A stretch of 64,000 nucleotides of DNA from positions 37,461-101,460 of the forward strand of contig MPNW01000488.1 of NCBI GenBank assembly GCA_011800805.1. The letters are read 5' to 3'. The translations under genes and the position numbers were made by a program. This document shows positions 47,988-62,030 of this stretch, piece by piece. The notes beneath the pieces were generated by a model, which was not told where the DNA came from, made no database searches, and saw only the letters and a list, made by a program, of their open reading frames with translations. The first letter of the stretch is position 1, and each line of letters begins with the position of its first letter. This DNA is from Hirudo medicinalis (lineage: Eukaryota > Annelida > Clitellata > Hirudinida > Hirudinidae).

Positions 47988-48424
47988 GTGAGTCCACAAC
48001 TTTCATTAATTGCGTCCATTTTTGAATCTTTAACTAATTGTTCTCGAGAAGACGACTGTTGAAATGTTGTTGAAAATTTAAATGCACGAAATTGAGATTC
48101 TAAAACTTATTTGAAAAAGCGTTTTGAAATCTTGTAAGACCCAAATATTATCTGCAATATCGTTGAAAATATCCTCAAAATCCATCATTACGAAATAAAT
48201 CTCAGAATTAATTTTTTTCCATAAAACGAAGTTTTTTAAAATTAAAAAAAAAATAATTTTAAAATCAATTAAAAAGTCCCCATCAAATATTTCCCTCGCT
48301 TCAAGCTCATATTTAATGGTTTGCCGCCATTTTTGTCCCAAGGCAATTCGATGATGTTTGCATTTGAAGTATTCATAATTTCCCGGCATTTTTCAAGGGA
48401 ACCTTGTGACGTAATTATGAAATC

Positions 48425-48426
<2 letters not shown>

Positions 48427-48505
<79 letters not shown>
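48427..48505. repeat. (TAA)n microsatellite
   Basis: About 26 uninterrupted TAA units. Confidence 0.95.
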
Positions 48506-48506
<1 letters not shown>

Positions 48507-49297
48507 CCGTTATGTTTGGAAACCGTAGAAATATAAAGTGAATAAACAGAGCATAATTACAAGAAAGCAGAATAGAATGAGGTTTCTGTGATTCCATGCA
48601 AAACCGTGTTGATTGACGCTCTGATGAAGCATTGACAATCACCTGAGGGAAAGAGCGGCACACGGATATATTAAGCGAACGAACGAACGAACGAACGAAT
48701 TAATGAATGAACGATTGAACGAACGAACGAATGAACGATCGAATGAATGAATGGATGAATTGAGATGGAGTAATGAATCATCGAATCAATGTGAAGGTTG
48801 TTGCTTGTTGGAAATGATCCCGAAGTCAGATTCTCACAAATTTCCACGTGTTGCACTCCGTGGCTTTTCCATTCCTAATTTGAATATGCAAATATGCACA
48901 TGAATATGCAAATGAGGACTCCTCCAAGCATTGAAAGCAGGAAGTGGCCACTCATTTTGATGCAGACATTCGTTTGAATTCGAAGGTTCTGAGTTCAAAC
49001 CTAGGAGACAGGACAAGAAAGGAAACATCCCTTGATTGATGTCGGACGATTTTTAAGGAATTTTATTTTTGTGACTTTATATTTTTATTTACTGCTGGAG
49101 TAATTTTTAAAATGCGATATTGAAATAAATGCAGCTTCAATTGTTTCTTCTCGATTGAACAACTTATTTTATTAATAATTTAATAATTAATAATATTAAT
49201 AATTCATTTAAGTTTAATTAAAAATCGGAAAGTTAAAGTTTTTGGTCCAACAACTTTTCAATGAACAAACTTTCAAAGAAAATGTCAACACTAAGAA

Positions 49298-49331
<34 letters not shown>

Positions 49332-49346
49332 GATGTATGTACTTAT

Positions 49347-49418
49347 GTACTTCATTTATATAGCGCCATATGCATAGCGTCAGAGGCTCTTCTTGTCAAC
49401 CATTTATATAGCGCTCCT
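49347..49418. repeat. Dispersed repeat copy with TTTATATAGCGC core
   Basis: Partner of 37296-37360. Contains TTCATTTATATAGCGCCATA and, 40 bases on, CATTTATATAGCGCTCC. The second motif is the reverse complement of the SINE tail at 6341-6358, tying the three loci together. Confidence 0.55.
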
Positions 49419-50243
49419 TCCCAAGGGTGCTGTTGTTGTTGATGTCGATGTTGTTGTTGTTGTTGTTGTTGTTGTCGATGTTCATTGTGGGAATCCTAAT
49501 AATGACACGGAAGATCTCCACACTCAAACAACAGCAACAACAACAACTTCCCTCTTTTATTCTCGCATGTGATCGAGTGGCAAACCACGTGACTCGGAAT
49601 AAATATCCATCAGTTGTTAATTTCCTCTAAACCTGGTCGGAGGCAGGTCTTGTTTACTTCTGGCGGTTCATCCAGCAGACGAGTTTTACATTTTATCCGA
49701 GCTGTGCCCGCAAATGCCGAGTGACGTGGAAATGGAGTGCTGCATTACTTTCCAATTTCTCTTCTGCCAATCAACGTTGCAAGTCGATCACGGACACTTA
49801 CATCTCCCTCTTAATTGAAAAGGCGCACTACCACAGAAGCCACCAGAAATGTGTTCAAAGTTCCCGAGACAAAACATCTCGACAGGAAATCTGCGATGAA
49901 AGTTTTATCTCTTTTATTGACTTTTCGATGAAAAGAATGCTCCCCTTGTTTAAATCTCCCTTCGAAGTTAACACCCGAGAATGCCGAGGTCACAAGGTCA
50001 CCACCCTTCAAGTCTACGACATTTTCAGGGCTTACAGGGCGGTGAACCGAGCACCGGGACGAGGTCAGCCGTGAAATTGGAGAGAGGTTCGAAGGATTCT
50101 ATCGAGGCGTTAATTGTGGATATTCATCTTTCTCACGTCAAGGTGGACGTCAGGAGGTCCGCTTATATTGCGTGCCAGGTAGGTGTCGATTAAATTGGGC
50201 GTCAAAACCTTTCCAGGGAGAGTGGGGGGCGGCTTTGCTTCTC

Positions 50244-50292
<49 letters not shown>

Positions 50293-50741
50293 GTGTGTGT
50301 GGTCTTCCAACTCGTCACCGTTCGTCCTGAGATTTTATTCTGACGATAATGAAAACGGATGATTTAATCACGGATCTTGTGTCCGTTCGACCGTGTACTC
50401 GCTCTTCATGAATCACGGAATGAAGGATGGAGTGAGGAATGACTGAAGGATGGATGGAGTGAGGGATGACTGAAGGATGGACGGAGTGAGGAATGACTGA
50501 AGGAGGGAAGGAGTGAGGGATGACTGAAGGATGGACGGAGTGAGAGAGTATTAAGTGAGGATGTATTAAGTGTCTCTAAAAACTCGTCACAGGAGTTATG
50601 CAGGAATTATGGTTGCCATGGTTGCGATGAAATCCTTCTTCATTCCGTGGATTAGGAATGAACAGCTTCAGTGGAACTACTTCACTCCTTGAGACGGTTT
50701 CGCATTCCTCACCTTCGCATTCACTTCTCGAAATGAACTTC

Positions 50742-50771
50742 TTAGTGGAATGATTAATTATTAACCTCAGA

Positions 50772-50812
<41 letters not shown>

Positions 50813-50849
50813 ATATATGACAGTGGAATGATTAATTATTAACCTCAGA

Positions 50850-50886
<37 letters not shown>

Positions 50887-50945
50887 ATATATGACAGTGG
50901 AATGATTAATTATTAACCTCAGATGAATAAATTAATAAATAAATA
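50742..50945. repeat. Three tandem ~75-bp units with internal (TAAA)n
   Basis: The stretch AGTGGAATGATTAATTATTA begins at 50742, 50822 and 50894, each followed by CCTCAG and a TAAA run; the first two end in TTATATATGA. Unit length varies with TAAA copy number. Confidence 0.85.
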
Positions 50946-53900
50946 TACACAAACATACTTAAATAGTCTCATTGATTAAGGTTTTGCATTCTCACCAATA
51001 AGATTCGTCTCCGACCTTAATATGAAATTGTAACTAAATTCCACGATGACAACAGAAATTCTACGACCGAACAGATAGCACCACAATTTCCTACTCATGA
51101 ATGCATGGATTAGTCTGGGTGAGTGGTTGTCACGGATGGGTGAAAGTAGTGGTGACAGGTGAGTTGGTGCTCGTTGACATCAACGGTTTTGAAAACTGAA
51201 ACTCCCTCTTGAGGAAGGTGTGGAAATAAAATCCATCCGACACGAAGGAACAACTCCAAGGAAGCAGCAGATGGAAGAGTCGATGTCGTCGTCGTCGTCG
51301 TTGTTGTTGTGTTGTGTTGTTGTGTTGTGTGCAGTTGCACGGAGCATCTTCCAAGTTGTTGTTGGAGGGGACTTCATCTCAGACAGACGTGTGTCACGTG
51401 ACCGATGACAATAAAAGCAACGATGCGTGGATGCCGACGCACAGGAAGTTGTCTGATCAAAATCACGGCAATTTACAAATCACTCTTTATTATTTCGCAT
51501 TATATTTTCTTTATTCCATTGAATAATTGGAAATAATCAAAATATTTCAACTGGTTCTACTTTCTAAATATGAAGATCTTACTGAAGGTGAAGATGACTA
51601 ATATGAAAATGCATCAATGCTTTATTTTCTGAAAGACAAGAAAGAAAGCAAGCCACGACACCGACATCGAAATGCGCAAATCAAAGTCTTGTGTTGATGT
51701 AAGAAGCATTAGTATAGTTTTGGTTTGTCTTAACAATGGTAACTAAATGCTACGTGACTAATTAATTTTGGTTAATCGTATTCCTGTCCTCAGTTTGTAG
51801 TTCACGATGTCGAATTGTTTTGAAGGTTCATTCTAGGCGTTGGAAGAAAAGTAAAAGCTTCAGAAATTTGAAAATGAATGCGACATTTCCGCTGATGTTG
51901 CTAAGTCAGAAAGCTGAATTCGATCGAATTTGCGATAAAATTGAATGAAAACAGGAGGTTATGAATTGACTTGTTGTCGAAACAAATGTTAATTATGTTA
52001 GCAATCAAAATAATTAATTGCGTAAGTAATATCAAGGTATGTAATAGTACTCAAGTGAGCAAGGAAGGATGGTTTTCCCTTTCCGCTAGGGAAGAACGTT
52101 CTGACATCGTGGGAGACGACGTTGATGAAACGATGTGAATCATCGTTTCAATCTGGATGAATGAAGATGCGTGGTTGATGCAATCATCAGTTGTTCAACC
52201 AGTCGTTCAATCAAATCAACCGGTTGACGTTGTTTTACGCCTGAGACGGCAATTGCAAGGAAATCCTAAATTCCAATGTCGCTTGAGCGTCAATACATCA
52301 TTTATTTGCGGGCAGTTCGGAATTACTTATTTGTTAATAAATCCTTGTTTGTCTTTTATATTTATCCATTATGTAATTTATACATCATTTACATTTGTTT
52401 TATATATTATTTACACTTATTAGTTCATATATTTCTTATGATGGCGATCCGGTCACAAATTAGAATTTAAAGTGGCACCTGTCATCAGGCAGGAGTAAAA
52501 CCACAAGCATCGTGAAGAAAGAGAGGCAAACGTCGTTTCATCAGTTCGATGAAAAGCAGAGGAAAACAAATAATTGCTTTAAAAGTACAAAGTCAAATTC
52601 ATTTTTTTGTGCTAAAAATAAACAAAAAATATTCACTTGCTATCTCCAGCTACGGTTCCAAAAAGCAGGCGAAGTTTAGTGGTGTGACCTTGACCTGCAT
52701 TATGCACGGGGGTCAAGGGTGAAATGCTCCCCGATAAAAAATATTGTCAACGTTATGATGCGAGAAATGACGCGGGATGTTTCCTCTGAAATTCTCATCA
52801 TTTCATTCACTTGCAGAGTTTTCGGAACTTGAATGCTAATTTATTTATTTAGTTGAGAACGGTGATGATTATTAATAATACTGAGGTTATTGAAAATGCT
52901 GATGTCTTGTGATCGACGAAGTCTCGTTAGAATTCATGAGATTAATTGGCTTATTGGCATTATGTTTCAAATTCGTTCCCGATTGAGTGCCAATAATACA
53001 ACCTCGTGATGTCCTTTCAATTTCCATTATATTGATTTCTTTTGTATTTTTCGAACTCTTATATTTCAAAATTATTAATATAAATTATATTAATAACATT
53101 AATGATGATGTATCACCATCATCACCACATCTTCACCGTCATAACTTCCACAAGAGTATTATTAAATAAATTGATTTGGCCTTTAGACCGTGAACTAGAT
53201 TAAAATTGAGGAGTTGAAAACATTTCTTCAGCGATGGGAGATGAATCCATTTGATCCAACCTTAACTCACCTCGCTGTTGAGAGACTTTTGTATGCAGAC
53301 TGGAACTTCTTCAAATGTTTCTCCTCGAAAAAACAAATTTGAAGAATTTCTTGCATGGCTGCTAATGGACGCGCACCAACGGCATTTAAATATTTTTTTT
53401 ATATTTTAAATTCAATGTTTTTAATTTCAATTGTTTGCTTTTAAAGATAAGAACATAAATAAAATAAAAAGCTTTAAGCGCAGTCCGATAAGAGAAGCCA
53501 TTGATGCTATTTACTTTTTAGAGCAGAAAGGACCTAAAAGTTAACTTAGATTAAGACCATGCTGGGAAGTCGATTTGTTTACAAAGCGTTCGTGCCAACC
53601 CCTCCTCGTGGCCTTTGCCGGGGGGTCTGATGGTCCTCGAAGAGAAATTCTCAAGCAATAAATCCGAGCACCTTTCCAGTTAATTTCAATCGAATCGATC
53701 CGCTTTCGATTTCAATCACAAGAACCTCGCTGGAAGATGCAACATTTCCGGAAAAAACGGAATGACAACTCAATGAAGTCTGAACTTCTTGCTTTTGTCG
53801 TTTAATGTTTGTTTGTTTGTTTGTTGTTTTTAGATCATTTTTTTTATTTGTTTGTTTTCCTAAAGAAATTTCTTTCACCGAAAATTCAAGCAGCTTTTCT

Positions 53901-55327
53901 TGAAATTCTAAAATCTTGAAGTGTTTTCGAGAACTCAGCAAATTTACGTGTTCAAAAAAACGTCAGAAACAAATTTCTCAAGTGAAAAGCAAAATTCGCC
54001 AGTTCCGCCATGATGGAGAAGTTTGACATCATTCTTCTTTTCAATGCAGTGAGACGCTATTCTGCGAAAGAAATTCATTCCCGCATTTCGTGATTTCACT
54101 TCTCACTCCTCGCACGAAGGAGTGAATGCGATCCCATCCAAATTGCAATCCAATACTTCTTGTCATGCCTCGTCCTCAAGAATGCTCAGATCCTCAAAAC
54201 AACCGGACGACCTCGTCGTCACAATCCAGAGCCATCATCATCGCCATCCATCCATCACCCAACCCATCACCACCCACGTTGTCACCACCATCTCATCACC
54301 ATCTCATCACCATGCGTCACTCCTCCTCTTGATGACCTACTAGTCCATGCACATTTCAGAGCCTCTTTTAAGGGCATAATTTTCAGACATCCTGTGGGGT
54401 CGTTACTTCATCCATTTTCCTTGAGATGCACACTGTCATCGTGTCACCACTCAACATTAACTCTTGTAATGCTGCTGTCAGCGTTACTATCAATGCAACT
54501 ACCTCCACCACCATCATCGTCGTCGTCATCATCATCATCATCATCATCATCATCTTCGCAATCTCGACTACATTCAATCAATGCATTCATTCCCATTCTT
54601 GGACTACAAAGATGAAATTGTCAACCACCGCTGACATGTTCTTTAAAATTGAAGGTTCCACCAAAAGAGAAGGATTTTATCGGAGTGACAAATAAATTAA
54701 GTGGCAATAATTTAGTTAAATAATATTAATAATAGTAATAATAATTTAATAATTAACAATTAATGATTAATGATTAATAATATTTACAACGGATTGAGAA
54801 ATATTAAAAAGTATTTAAAAATTCCAATTCCTCTACCAACCGAGTTAGAGGCAGACGACTTTGTGCCAGGAGATTGTTGATGTTGTTGTCATCTCGCGGA
54901 AACAGTGTTCTGAATTTATCGAAGGGGGTGGTCGGTGATCCGTGGTCGGTGGTCGGTTCCTCCCCGAATGAAATTTGCATCCAGCTCCGAGTAGGGATTT
55001 GATGGACGATTCTCACCAGTCCTCCCCCTTCTACTGTTTCACAACGAAACATCAATCAGAATCAAAGAATAAGTAAAACGATTGTGTTAATATGTTTTCA
55101 AATAAATGTTTATGTTTGTGCTGTCAGTATTTGTGCTGTCAGTGTTTGTGATTGTGTATGTGTTTGTGTTTGTGTTTGTGTTTGTGTTTGTGATTGTGTT
55201 TGTGTTTGTGTTTGTGTTTGTGATTGTGTTTGTGAATGCTACACAAACAAGAGCTCGTTTTAATAGCACTTTGTCGGTATTTCCTTTAAAACACTTCATT
55301 GTATCCATGCTAACGTTGTTGTAGTCG

Positions 55328-55374
<47 letters not shown>

Positions 55375-55671
55375 CGTCGTCGTCATCATCATCATCACCA
55401 CTACTATTACAATTGTTGTTTTTGTTGTTGTTGTTGCGTTATTTTTCCAGCACCGAGGATTCCGTCACAGGAGACGGAAGTGGTTTTCCAATTGCGTTTA
55501 ATTTGCAAATGAAAACTTCATCCACGAGTTCTTTCTTCCTCCTTCCATCCATCGCTGCTGATGAAGATGTTCCAGGAAGGAATTACGAGGATGCTTCTCA
55601 GCGGTCACTGAAAGTCATATTAAACAAATAAAATAATATTAATTACATTAATAGCAATAATGATAATGATA

Positions 55672-55705
<34 letters not shown>

Positions 55706-55904
55706 GTATAAGAAGCTATAATTATCATTAGAAATGATAATAAATAGATGAATAGTATAATTATATAAGACGAATATTATAAATTTATCGTAATAAGAAT
55801 AGCAAGTCATAATCTTTACAATTGGCAGTACATTTGCGATGGTTATGTAATTGTGAATACATGCGAGGGTATTGGTATAAGTTACGAAGCGTTAGAAAAT
55901 CATG

Positions 55905-56105
55905 CAACATGGCAACATTGCAACATGGCAACATGGCAAAATTGTAACATGACAACATTGCAACATGACAACATTGCAACATGACAACATTGCAACATGG
56001 CACAGTGCAACATGGCAACATTGCAACATGGCAACATTGCAACATGACAACATTGCAACATGACAACATTGCAACATGACAACATTGCAACATGGCACAG
56101 TGCAG
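55905..56105. repeat. 16-bp minisatellite (CATGGCAACATTGCAA type)
   Basis: About 12 copies alternating CATGGCAACATTGCAA and CATGACAACATTGCAA, with one CATGGCACAGTGCAA variant in the middle and another at the right end. It translates to open frames on the minus strand but is not coding. Confidence 0.9.
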
Positions 56106-56454
56106 CGTGGCACAGGTGTCCAGCGGAATGCAATTACTCGGTGTGGATTCAACTCATCGAGCGAAAGATACTCGAATCAAACGCGTGGTCCCCTAATCAC
56201 ATCCACTTCCTCTCACGTGGCCACCTGCCTTTCCGAAGAAAATTATTTTATTTCGACATTAAATTTCAATTCTCTCGGCGAAATTATTCCGGTCTTAAAT
56301 CATAATTTTTAGCTGATTAATAAATATTGTTTCCTCATTAATAATGTAGCGCTTTCTTTTATTTTATGCGATCGAATGAATCACCCTTTTTGAGTGGAAC
56401 TTAAATTTTAATAACTCAGATAAATAACTAGAATAAATTTTCTTCCCGCCAAAG

Positions 56455-56790
56455 GTTCCACCCCCTTCCGAATAGTGGAGCATCCGGAGGACACCTTCGT
56501 GCACCGGAACGATCCTGCTACCCTCAACTGCAGGGCGGAGGGAGAGCAGAACCCCACCATCACGTGGTACAGGAATGGGGAGAAGATCGAAAAGTCGAGC
56601 GCCTACAAGATTCTGCGTTCAAACGGCCAGTTGTACTTTCCCAGCGTCAACTACCTCCACCACTTCTTTGCCTCGAGCAACAACAAACTCTCGAAGGCCG
56701 CACCGGACACCGGGGTGTACTACTGCAACGCCACCGACCCAAAAAGCGGATTGAGCGTCATCAGCCGGAATGCCACCCTCCAACTAAAAG
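56455..56790 (+). CDS. ROBO: ROBO exon encoding immunoglobulin domain 1
   Basis: The exon is bounded by AAAG acceptor and GTTCC donor, phase 1 at both ends. It encodes FRIVEHPEDTFVHRNDPATL, the Ig1 opening typical of Roundabout receptors, then the first Ig cysteine (LNCRAEG), the core tryptophan (ITWYRNGEK) and DTGVYYCNA with the second cysteine. Ig1 of ROBO is the main Slit-binding domain in axon guidance. An insert of about 15 residues (around YLHHFFASSNNKLSK) before the D-x-G-x-Y-x-C motif is longer than usual. Ig2 and later exons are not found before 64000. Confidence 0.8.
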
Positions 56791-57660
56791 GTTCCACTTT
56801 TTTCGATTTCCTCTGCTTTTTCTAATTAAGCCAAGACGTATCGAGTGATAAATGGACTTCTCTTGTTAATTCAAGATTCGTATCAGTGCCACTCTATTCT
56901 GCGATAACATTAAAACTTCTTGAAATTCGAAAAATCGAAAAGACAAAAAAAATTTCAAACTTCCCATGACAAACAGTTGTCTCTCAGATGTTCATATCTC
57001 CTCAGAATGATTGATTCAAATCATTTCTATTTTGATCCAAATCATTCGAGTTTATCACAGATCTCCATCTCCCTTCGTTTGTGTTCTCATTGAAATCCCG
57101 AAGAATTCCAATCATTTTTTACGGGAATATCCGTTAAAAGTGATTATAAAAAAAAAAAAAACAACAACAAACAAAACAAAAACACAAAAACTTGTAATTT
57201 CTCTTCACATTAAAGAGATTCGTTGGCTGCGTCCATTTAAGGATCAGAGCTTAGTTCTCTAATTGAACGAGTGATTGATCCTTCCTGCTCACAATGCCTG
57301 GAGACCATTGGATTGAATTAACTTCAACCGTTCAATCGATAAACATTTCATTTCTGATTCTCAGTTGACAGGGAAGTGAAACGGATGCGACCGGTCCGTA
57401 AATGGAATACTGCATTCCATCCATGTCGTCACTTTGTGCCATTTGTCAACACTCACCTGTTCGACATCTCACCTGAGCTGATTGCTGTAATGCTAATTAC
57501 AACAATGATGTGATAATCATTCCTGCATCTTGTTGTTGTTGTTGTTGTTGTTGATGCTATTGCCGCTATACTTATTGTTCATGTTGTTTTACAAGGATTC
57601 AATGTTGATCTTGAAAAATATTTTACAATCATCGGCAAAAGAAGCATTTAGGTCAGATAA

Positions 57661-57770
57661 TATTAATCACTATGCTAATCATTATGTTAATCATTATGCT
57701 AATCATTATGCTAATCATTATGCTAATCATTATGCTAATCATTATGTTAATCATTACTTTATGCTAATCA
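57661..57770. repeat. 12-bp tandem repeat (AATCATTATGCT)
   Basis: About nine units of CATTATGCTAAT with C/T variants. Confidence 0.85.
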
Positions 57771-58493
57771 CTATCTTAATCAAAGACAATTAAGTCACCA
57801 ATTAAGAATGTAATTGTTACATTACGAGGCTTCCATCAAAACAAATCACACTAAAAACCGGACTCAGCCACTCACACTTAGAAGCTCCTCAACCGGGTAA
57901 TGGAGGGTCAATAGGGAGGGTGATTGGTGGACCCTGAGGACCGAACGATTTATTTATAATTTAGATTATTTATATGTAGATATTTATTCATTTTTTAAAT
58001 TAATGCAAATCTAAAATAATTTTTCAATATAATGGAGGAGTTTTAAATCAACAAAAATCTTAAATTTATTGAAGTCTCGAGGAAATGATGAGAATAAAGA
58101 TGAAATTTCGATGAACTTTTTGTTGACTTTTTAAATGAAGGAGTCAGGTTGAAGAATTCATTTACATTCATAAATTAATTACAAGTATTATGTTAATATT
58201 TACATTGAATAAATAATTTACAATTAGTATTATTATTATTATTGCACTTTGTAATTATATTTATTAATAATTTATGTTTATTAAAATAAGGAACATTTTG
58301 TTGCAATCCACGTGAAAACCGATGTGGATCGTTCATTCTCTTCCAACTTATCCAGGCTCTCCCGAGGTCAGATCAACTAAACATTTTGAAATGAAAAATT
58401 AATTATTCATAACCCCTCCCTCCATGTCTATCGGGGCAGATGTTCAACAGGAAGCCAGCGAGGATTGCGTTACTACATCATGTCGTAAATGTG

Positions 58494-59092
58494 CTATTGT
58501 ATCGTGTTGTTGTATCATTGTATCATGATGTTGTATCATTGCATCGTGTTGTTGTATCATTGTATCGTGTTGTTGTATCATTGTATCATGTTGTTGTATC
58601 ATTGTATCATGTTGTTGTATCATTGCATCGTGTTGTTGTATAATTGTATCATGTTGTTGTATCATTGTATCATGTTGTTATATCATTGTATCATGTTGTT
58701 GTATCATTGTATCGTGTTGTTGTATCATTGTATCATGTTGTTGTATAATTGTATCATGTTGTTGTATCATTGTATCATGTTGTTATATCATTGTATCATG
58801 TTGTTGTATCATTGTATCGTGTTGTTGTATCATTGTATCATGTTGTTGTATAATTGTATCATGTTGTTGTATCATTGTATCGTGTTGTTGTATCATTGTA
58901 TCATGTTGTTGTATCATTGCATCGTGTTGTTGTATAATTGTATCATGTTGTTGTATCATTGTATCATGTTGTTGTATCATTGTATCGTGTTGTTGTATCA
59001 TTGTATCGTGTTGTTGTATCATTGTATCATGTTGTTGTATCATTGCATCGTGTTGTTGTATCATTGCATCGTGTTGTTGTATCATTGTATCA
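58494..59092. repeat. 21-bp minisatellite, about 28 units
   Basis: Units of the form TGTATCATTGTATCATGTTGT, with variants CATTGCATCG, CATTGTATCG, TTATATC and TATAATTG arranged in a higher-order pattern. Since 21 is divisible by 3, several frames on both strands are open and read as heptapeptide repeats (for example LLYHCIM). There are no flanking splice or coding signals, so it is not annotated as a gene. Confidence 0.9.
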
Positions 59093-60159
59093 TTCTCATG
59101 CTGTCGTAACTGTGTTGCTGTATTACTACTGTTGCGTAAGTATGGAATGTTGTTGTACTTGATATTGTGTTATTTATGTTAATCATTAAAGTCACTGTAT
59201 CAACTCCATTGACGTTGTTTTCCACTGTTCAATGACTGATCTTTAGTCACATCTACCTTAGTTGCCAGGCATGATGAATGTTTTGCTCACTTCAGTTTAA
59301 GTGATTAAATTGAAATCCACGCGAAGAAGTGGATGGAAGAAAGAGTTAAAAGTTTCAATTGAGCAGAGGTTGTATGTCATTTATTTGAATCATGTTGGAG
59401 AATTTTTCCAATAAAAGCAGAGTTCGTTGGCTTCCAAATGGGTGGAGAAAATTCCTGTTTCTTTCTCGATTTGCGAAATGAGGGCATAAATTTGACACCG
59501 AGATGAATGGAAGTTAATCAAGCAACTTTGTTAAAAATTTTCGATATTCACGGGCAATAAATTCCATTTCGTGTCAGAACTTCTCAGCAAAAAGCTTTTG
59601 AAATTCTCAACAGCAGCACGACATTTTCAATCACTTTTCCTCGGCAAAGAATGCAATAAGATCTTTTGTCAAATATTTCATTTATTTATTTCCCACCTTC
59701 GGCTTTCAATTTAAATTTAATTTTAAATAAAAAATTGCAATCCGAAAGAATAAATTTATTTTTTCATAATTTCTCACAAAAAAAAAATTATTAAAACATT
59801 TCTCCGGGCTGTTGAGAATTTGTCGAGGAAGGCCTTTGAAACAAGTTATGAGGTGTTTGCACCGAATAACCAGAGCGCCTGGCCAGTGGAAAAGAGAATC
59901 ACGGATTGATGGAAAGAATGGAAATAAAGGAAGGAGGGTTATTTGTGGTTCAGAGGATATTGGAGGTGGCTCTTTCTCTGGCCTCTTTATAGCTTCGAGC
60001 AGGGAGGCTTATCAAAGTTTAATCACAGACTCCAAATTGATTTATTTAATCCCCTTTTACCTTTTTTATTTTTTCGCTAAAATTCCCGCTATTTTAGCCG
60101 ATATTCTTGTTATTTCTGCCTAAAGCCCTGATGGAAGTCATGTGGACGTGCATCAATAA

Positions 60160-60252
60160 TTTGTGCTTTAATAATTTGTGCTTTAATAATTTGTGCTTTA
60201 ATAATTTGTGCTTTAATAATTTGTGCTTTAATAATTTGTGCTTTAATAATTT
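60160..60252. repeat. 15-bp tandem repeat (TTTAATAATTTGTGC)
   Basis: Six near-identical units in a row. Confidence 0.9.
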
Positions 60253-61899
60253 TTGCTGCACATAAAATTAGTATTTATTTAATATTGAAAGGCTAAAACG
60301 TGCATCTTTTTTAACTGGATTACGAAATAACTGGACCAATATTCAACATTTTCTGTCATTTCATTGAATTTAACAAATGCTTAAAAAAATTGGAAAAGTT
60401 TTGGAACATGGAAATGATTTCAGCCTGAGGGAACATTCCGTCCTCAGAATGTATTGACAAAAACAACACCATCATCTTTTTCTTCATCGTCATCTCCTCA
60501 CATTCTTTGTCCCAGACATTCAATAAGTCCAAACGCCATAGATTTTAATTCTCACCTCTTCGACCACTCAAAAAGGCTCGTGTATCCAACACGGTCCACA
60601 CAGGTGGACTGCAAATTACGCAGCACTTCGTGGGAGGTAAAAGCAACAATGAAATGTCGGATGATTGGACATGAAACCAACTTTCATTCGTCTTAAATGG
60701 TAAAGCAGCACGTTCACGTCTGAATCACGACAGCAGCAGATCTTCTGCTGAAGAACCCTTCGCCATCGTCCGGTAAAACTTTCAGAAACCGATCATGTTT
60801 CCGGGTACTTCCAGCAGAAATGCGATCCCTCTTAATTGACTTCCAAGAAGTTCAACTAATACCTGACAGTTTCTTTCGTGTCAGAATTTGAAACGACACG
60901 ACACCATCCTCAGTGCTCCGAAGAAGGTCGTAAAGATTCGATTAGCTTCCCGACTCAACACGGATACCTTGCGACACATCTGTTTGTGTTCTTTTCAACT
61001 TGGCACATTTGTATATTTGAATTCCTGGCTGAATCTTCTTTCACTGAAACTTGCATCTTGCTCGAGTTTCATTTGCCTTTGCATCTCGAAACACGAAAGG
61101 AGCCGCTCCCCGGCATTCCATTACTCTTCGTTTGCAGCACATTATCCGCTCATATCGGAGGATGGCCTCTCATCCGCCATTCCTTCCGCTCTTCAAATAT
61201 GTGGGCGATTCCAGGTCCGGACCTCTGAAGCGTGAAAAGTTTTCTTGAATGGTTTCCGCTAATCCGATCTGACATTTGTGCAGAAGTCCGGAAGAGAGGA
61301 AGCAACTGGCAGAAGATGAACATTGTCCCATCCACCGCCCATCTTCAATTGTTCTCCATCTGTTCTTCCTCGAGATCGCTATCAACACCGTCCCCTCCCG
61401 ATCTCCACATAAGCACTCACCGGAGTGGTCTTCATCCTCATCTTCCTCCTCGTCTTCGTCGTCGTCATCAGCGCGCGGTCATTGTTCGTGCGCTCTTTGG
61501 AAGAGGTTATTATTAAAATAGATGACTCCGTGTTAGGAGTGTCTGGAAAATGGACCCCCGAGATTGGCAGTTATAATGTGCAGGCCTGTTAGCAGAAAAG
61601 ATTTTTAAAGCAGGATTTAATGGGACACACTGAGCAGAAGTTCAGAGTTCCCGCATGTAAGAGCACTTTGCCGATCGCGGAGAATTGCAGACGTCACATC
61701 TCCGAGAGCATGCTTTCTGTTTTCCGGCCATGTGGAAAACACGCCGGACTATGTTATGACCGCATTCATTGGCAAGACTTTTATGTGACCCTTAAAATGT
61801 CATACTATCGTCATCATCACCACCAACACCTTTACCACTTTTTAAGACAGGTATTACAAGCGCATAACTGCACTCACTCGATAGCCGCAACATCATCAC

Positions 61900-62030
61900 C
61901 GTCATCGTCATCTTCATCATCATCATTATCATCACCACCATCATCATCATCATCATCATCATCATCACCACCACCACCATCATCATCATCATCACCACCA
62001 CGATCATCATCATCATCATATAAGCATCAT
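61900..62030. repeat. (ATC/ACC)n microsatellite tract
   Basis: Impure ATC repeats interspersed with ACC triplets; a similar tract occurs at 63030-63290. Confidence 0.85.

Larger units (their letters stand above)
47988..56454 (+). other. ROBO intron 1, very rich in simple repeats
   Basis: About 8.5 kb without exons. It holds long runs of TAA (48427-48505), GAAC/GAAT (48676-48765), GTT (49299-49334 and 49430-49475), TG (50248-50290), TAAA blocks (50770-50945), GTC/GTT (51280-51330), ATC (54520-54560), GTTTGT (55145-55235), TTA (55337-55378) and AAT (55670-55702), plus a 16-bp minisatellite. Open frames here are translations of these repeats. Confidence 0.5.

Noticed and set aside
54160..54615. 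Ser/His/Pro-rich 151-codon frame
   Set aside because: Driven by CAT/CAC and TCA repeats; low complexity and no coding signals.
55785..56152. Cys-rich minus-strand open frames (CCHVAM repeats)
   Set aside because: Pure translation of the 16-bp minisatellite; open in several frames with no splice or start context.
58489..59109. 206-residue LLYHCIM-repeat open frame
   Set aside because: Translation of the 21-bp minisatellite, also open on the other strand; no evidence of a gene.
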